Position numbers and translations under genes: made by a program. Under the pieces are notes generated by a model. The model searched no databases, had not been told where the DNA came from, and was given only the letters and a program-made list of their open reading frames with translations. This document shows positions 61,198-64,000 of a stretch of DNA of 64,000 bases, piece by piece (the stretch's first letter is position 1; every line of letters begins with the position of its first letter). Source of the stretch: Acidobacteriota bacterium (GTDB taxonomy: Bacteria > Acidobacteriota > Blastocatellia > UBA7656); the NCBI GenBank assembly GCA_040754075.1, contig JBFMDH010000001.1, forward strand, positions 230,262 to 294,261. The letters run 5' to 3'.

Positions 61198-61473
61198 TCA
61201 ATTTTTTCGTCGCGTCAAAAATCCGAGCACCGCAACAAAAAGCGCCGAGCCAATGATTGACCAGATAATCGGAAAGGGTTCGCCGCCGATGCGAATGACC
61301 CACATTTTCGGCAAATCGAGTTGACCGGCAAGCCATACGCCAAGCAGCGCGCCGATAAACCCCAGCGCAATTGATGCAAGACATCCCCCGCGATCATAAC
61401 CGGCGATGGATTTGCCTATCGCGCCGCAAACGCCTGCAATAATCAATAACAAAATCAATGAACTGAAGGTCAT
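61198..61473 (-). CDS. YeaQ/GlsB-family stress membrane protein
   Basis: 91 codons. Three hydrophobic segments with Gly-rich turns: 'LILLLIIAGVCGAIGKSIAG', 'CLASIALGFIGALLGVWLAG' and 'FPIIWSIIGSALFVAVLGFL', ending 'TRRKN'. This is the transglycosylase-associated YeaQ/YmgE/GlsB family, linked to general stress response; the exact role is not known. Confidence 0.88.
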   Translation of the reverse strand: MTFSSLILLLIIAGVCGAIGKSIAGYDRGGCLASIALGFIGALLGVWLAGQLDLPKMWVIRIGGEPFPIIWSIIGSALFVAVLGFLTRRKN

Positions 61474-61655
61474 AAATTTTCCTCCGAACTAAATTTAGGT
61501 AGCAGTCGTCAATGGATTTTACGCTAAAAATTTAAAGTGAGTTGCATTGGCAAGCTAACTTGATGGTTGATTATGAATCGTCGCGGCATGGAGTTCATCG
61601 TTGAGCCAGCGGTCAAAGACTGCGCGCTTTCAATTGTCGGAAACTGAAAATCAAG

Positions 61656-62540
61656 ATGTCATCAGATGAGCGCAAATTTTATAATCAGCAGGTGAGCGAT
61701 AAACAAAAGCCTGAGCGGTTAATCAACCTCAATGTCATCGAGCCGAAATCGGTGCTCAACGTTTCGGCAATGGGCGGCTTTACGCTCAACCCTTATGCCG
61801 GTTGTACGGTGGGCTGCGCCTATTGCTACGTTCCGCATATGCGTCACAAACAACTGGAAGCGAGAAAATGGGGAGGCTATGTTGATGTCAAATCCGGCGC
61901 AGTCGAACTGCTCGACCGGCAACTCGCAAAATTAAAAAAGCCGACGAAGGTTTTTATGTCAACCGCGACCGACCCTTACCAGCCGGTTGAAGCGCAATAC
62001 AAAATCACCAGACGAATGCTCGAAATTTTCGCGCGCCATCCGCAACACGCGTTATTTATTTTAACCAAGCAACCGCTGGTTGAACGCGATGTCGATATTC
62101 TTGTGCGACTTCCGCGTGTGGCGGTCGGCATGAGCTTTTCGGTGATGACTGACGGGCTTGCGCGACTCCTTGAACCGTGGGCACCGGTGACCAGCGAACG
62201 ACTGGCAATCATCAAGCGTTTAACCAGTCACGGCATTGCAACTTATTTTCTCTGGGCGCCGGTGATTGTGCCTGCGCCAATGACCGAAGCGTTTGTGGTT
62301 GATTCGGTTGGAGCAATCATTGAGACCGGCACCGGCGCACTCTCACTCGATACTTTGAATTACCGCTCGAAACAATCCCCTGGTTTTTTTCGCAGACTGC
62401 GTCGCGAAAACCACGCGCCTGCAAGTGACGCGCAGGTTAAATTGCTTCGCGCTGAAGTCGACCGTCAAGGGCTTGGTCACAGGTTGGCGTCGGTTGAACC
62501 CGCAACCGATGAAGACCGGGCACCGATGTTACCGTTTTAA
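61656..62540 (+). CDS. SPL-family radical SAM protein
   Basis: 294 codons. Cluster motif C-x3-C-x2-C is 'AGCTVGCAYCYVPHMRH', then 'KVFMSTATDPYQPVEAQYKI' and 'TKQPLVERDVDILVRL'. The family includes spore photoproduct lyase relatives, most members of which have unknown targets in non-sporulating bacteria. Cytoplasmic; no operon partners visible. Confidence 0.85.
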   Translation: MSSDERKFYNQQVSDKQKPERLINLNVIEPKSVLNVSAMGGFTLNPYAGCTVGCAYCYVPHMRHKQLEARKWGGYVDVKSGAVELLDRQLAKLKKPTKVFMSTATDPYQPVEAQYKITRRMLEIFARHPQHALFILTKQPLVERDVDILVRLPRVAVGMSFSVMTDGLARLLEPWAPVTSERLAIIKRLTSHGIATYFLWAPVIVPAPMTEAFVVDSVGAIIETGTGALSLDTLNYRSKQSPGFFRRLRRENHAPASDAQVKLLRAEVDRQGLGHRLASVEPATDEDRAPMLPF

Positions 62541-62594
62541 ATTACTGAACCAATAGTAGAGGCGGATGAGGAAACGTGACATGATTTTTAAGCG

Positions 62595-64000
62595 TCACGC
62601 CACTTCACTCATTTCTCCTTCTTCGATTGCCTCTTGATTCAATTGTTCGCGATTTTCCTGTTGACGCAGGCGGGAAATTTTTTCGACGCTGGCGCGAAGC
62701 TCCGGCAGGTGCGCGGCAAGCATCGAAAATTCGCCTTTGGGAATGCTCAAGGTATTCATCGCTTCAAGGCAGCGCACTGTAGCGTTGCGCGAGGTTTTTT
62801 CAACCAGCGCCATCTCGCCGAAATACTGACCGGCGCGAATTTCTGCCAGGCGAATTTCTTTACTCTGTTCCTGGCGCACCACTTCGGCAGCCCCGCTCAA
62901 GATGATGTACATCCTGTCGCCCAAATCGCCTTGATGAAAAACCGTTTGCCCTGGCTCGAAATGTTCCTGCAATAAACCCGCAGATTGCATGAGTTTGAGT
63001 TGAATGAGTTCGGGCGGTAAAAATAAATCAAGCGTCCACGACGTGACGATTTTCAAACGCCTGCCCCAGCCGGGAATCTTCATCAGGTAAATCGTGCGCC
63101 ACATCCACCAGGCGAAAAACCCTGAGATATTGATGCCGAAAATTTCCGCGACTGCCGAGCGATGTCCGAGCGCCCCCATTTTACCAAGACCTTTGAAAGC
63201 GAATTTGCCTGGCTTGCCGCCGCGAATTTTAGCCATGAGATTTTGCGCTAAGGCTTTTGCCTGACGGATTGCATGTTGCGCGGTTGGCGGACTGAAACCG
63301 CCATCAGGCGCGGGCACTAAAGCGCAATCGCCAAGCGCCCAGACATTATTTGTGTTTTGCACTTGCAGAAATTCATCAACCAGAAGTTTGCCTTTTTCTT
63401 TAGGCAAATCAAGGTTTTCAACCAGCGGGTGCGGCGAACTCGGAATCGTTGAAACCAGGGTGCGCGTGGGGATTTTTTCGCCGCCTTTTAAAATCGCCGC
63501 TTCGCCGGTTGCGGCTTCGAGCCGGGATTTCAAGCGCAACTCGACTCCGCGTTTCATTAAAATATTTTGAGCGAACAGCGCAAGTTTTTCCGAGACTTCC
63601 GGCAGGATGCGCGCTTGCGAATGTACCAGAATGACGCGGATTTCTTCGGGGCGGATGGTGCGATAGTTTTTGGCAACATCGCGGACAAAATCATTGAGTT
63701 CAGCGCAAACCTCTACACCGGAAAAGCCGCCACCCGCGACCACGAAAGTCAGCAGTTGTTTGCGTAACTCCATATCGTCCTGTTCAACTGCTGCTTCATC
63801 CAAAGCGCGGATGACGTGATTGCGCAGAAAGACTGCATCGGCGAGATTTTTAAACGGCAAGGCATGTTCGGGCAGCCCTCTCAGCCCGCGAAAATCTGTG
63901 ACATTACCGAGCGCAATCACCAGGTGGTCATATTCGATGACGTGGGAATGCGGTTTGAAACCGGGGCTAATGGTGATGGTTTGCTTCGCTAAATCGATGG
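62595..64000 (-). CDS. NDH-2-type NADH dehydrogenase fused to a cyclic-nucleotide-binding domain (5' end outside window)
   Basis: The frame continues upstream of the window. The N-terminal part is an NAD(P)/FAD-dependent dehydrogenase of the NDH-2 type: 'HVIEYDHLVIALGNVTDF', 'FVVAGGGFSGVEVCAELNDF', 'NNVWALGDCALVPAPDGGFS' and 'PPTAQHAIRQAKALAQNLMA', followed by a membrane-proximal 'GFFAWWMWRTIYLMKIPGWG'. The last ~130 residues are a cyclic-nucleotide-binding domain: 'FEPGQTVFHQGDLGDRMYII' and 'GQYFGEMALVEKTSRNATVR'. It feeds electrons from NADH to quinone and may be gated by cAMP or a similar ligand. Confidence 0.92.
   Translation of the reverse strand, partial: IDLAKQTITISPGFKPHSHVIEYDHLVIALGNVTDFRGLRGLPEHALPFKNLADAVFLRNHVIRALDEAAVEQDDMELRKQLLTFVVAGGGFSGVEVCAELNDFVRDVAKNYRTIRPEEIRVILVHSQARILPEVSEKLALFAQNILMKRGVELRLKSRLEAATGEAAILKGGEKIPTRTLVSTIPSSPHPLVENLDLPKEKGKLLVDEFLQVQNTNNVWALGDCALVPAPDGGFSPPTAQHAIRQAKALAQNLMAKIRGGKPGKFAFKGLGKMGALGHRSAVAEIFGINISGFFAWWMWRTIYLMKIPGWGRRLKIVTSWTLDLFLPPELIQLKLMQSAGLLQEHFEPGQTVFHQGDLGDRMYIILSGAAEVVRQEQSKEIRLAEIRAGQYFGEMALVEKTSRNATVRCLEAMNTLSIPKGEFSMLAAHLPELRASVEKISRLRQQENREQLNQEAIEEGEMSEVA

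Overview
This window most likely comes from an acidobacterial chromosome, probably class Blastocatellia. That is an inference: there is no rRNA in the window. It rests on an ADOP-type MacB/FtsX permease with its PadR regulator, a photosynthetic-reaction-centre-like cytochrome c, a DUF6335-type protein, a kinase-ankyrin fusion, and many hairpin-rich intergenic repeats. I saw no tRNA, rRNA, CRISPR array, replication origin or complete insertion sequence.

Layout. 1-1.9 kb: end of an amino acid permease and an Ig-like exported protein whose frame is crossed by an in-frame TGA. 1.9-4.1 kb: a small integron-cassette cluster with attC sites but no integrase. 4.1-9 kb: envelope and housekeeping genes (coiled-coil protein, SH3 protein, beta-lactamase-like hydrolase, rsmG, HAD phosphatase). 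9-19 kb: AraC regulator, aldo/keto reductase and alcohol dehydrogenase, then PadR-ADOP, then MarR-SDR-ferredoxin/SCP2. The last two modules are each bracketed by a copy of the same 3' end of a molybdopterin-subunit gene. 19-35 kb: kinase-ankyrin fusion, SET protein, alpha/beta hydrolase, guaA, a very large exported HEXXH protein, an RND pump with its adaptor, and lipB. 35-39.8 kb: a second, larger cassette array with toxin-antitoxin, LAGLIDADG endonuclease, membrane, secreted and coiled-coil cassettes, ending beside an IS110-family fragment. 40.5-51.1 kb: a 2-oxoacid dehydrogenase complex (E2, E1-beta, E1-alpha, E3) split by toxin-antitoxin modules and envelope genes. 51-64 kb: Rieske protein, GDPD, stress-type small proteins, zinc alcohol dehydrogenase and SDR, DUF4142, cytochrome c, hemN, YeaQ-like protein, a radical SAM protein, and an NDH-2-like dehydrogenase fused to a cyclic-nucleotide-binding domain.

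The most striking structure is at 43.3-45.1 kb. The first 80 bp of the E1-beta gene, starting exactly at its ATG, occur three times, and each copy is followed by a toxin-antitoxin module or, for the last, by the intact gene. The 12.3-18.9 kb locus shows the mirror image: three copies of a gene 3' end separated by unrelated modules. Together with the two integrase-less cassette arrays, these suggest several distinct routes of module insertion that leave housekeeping genes intact. A further recurring theme is that spacers inside operons have been replaced by palindromes built from one short repeated word.
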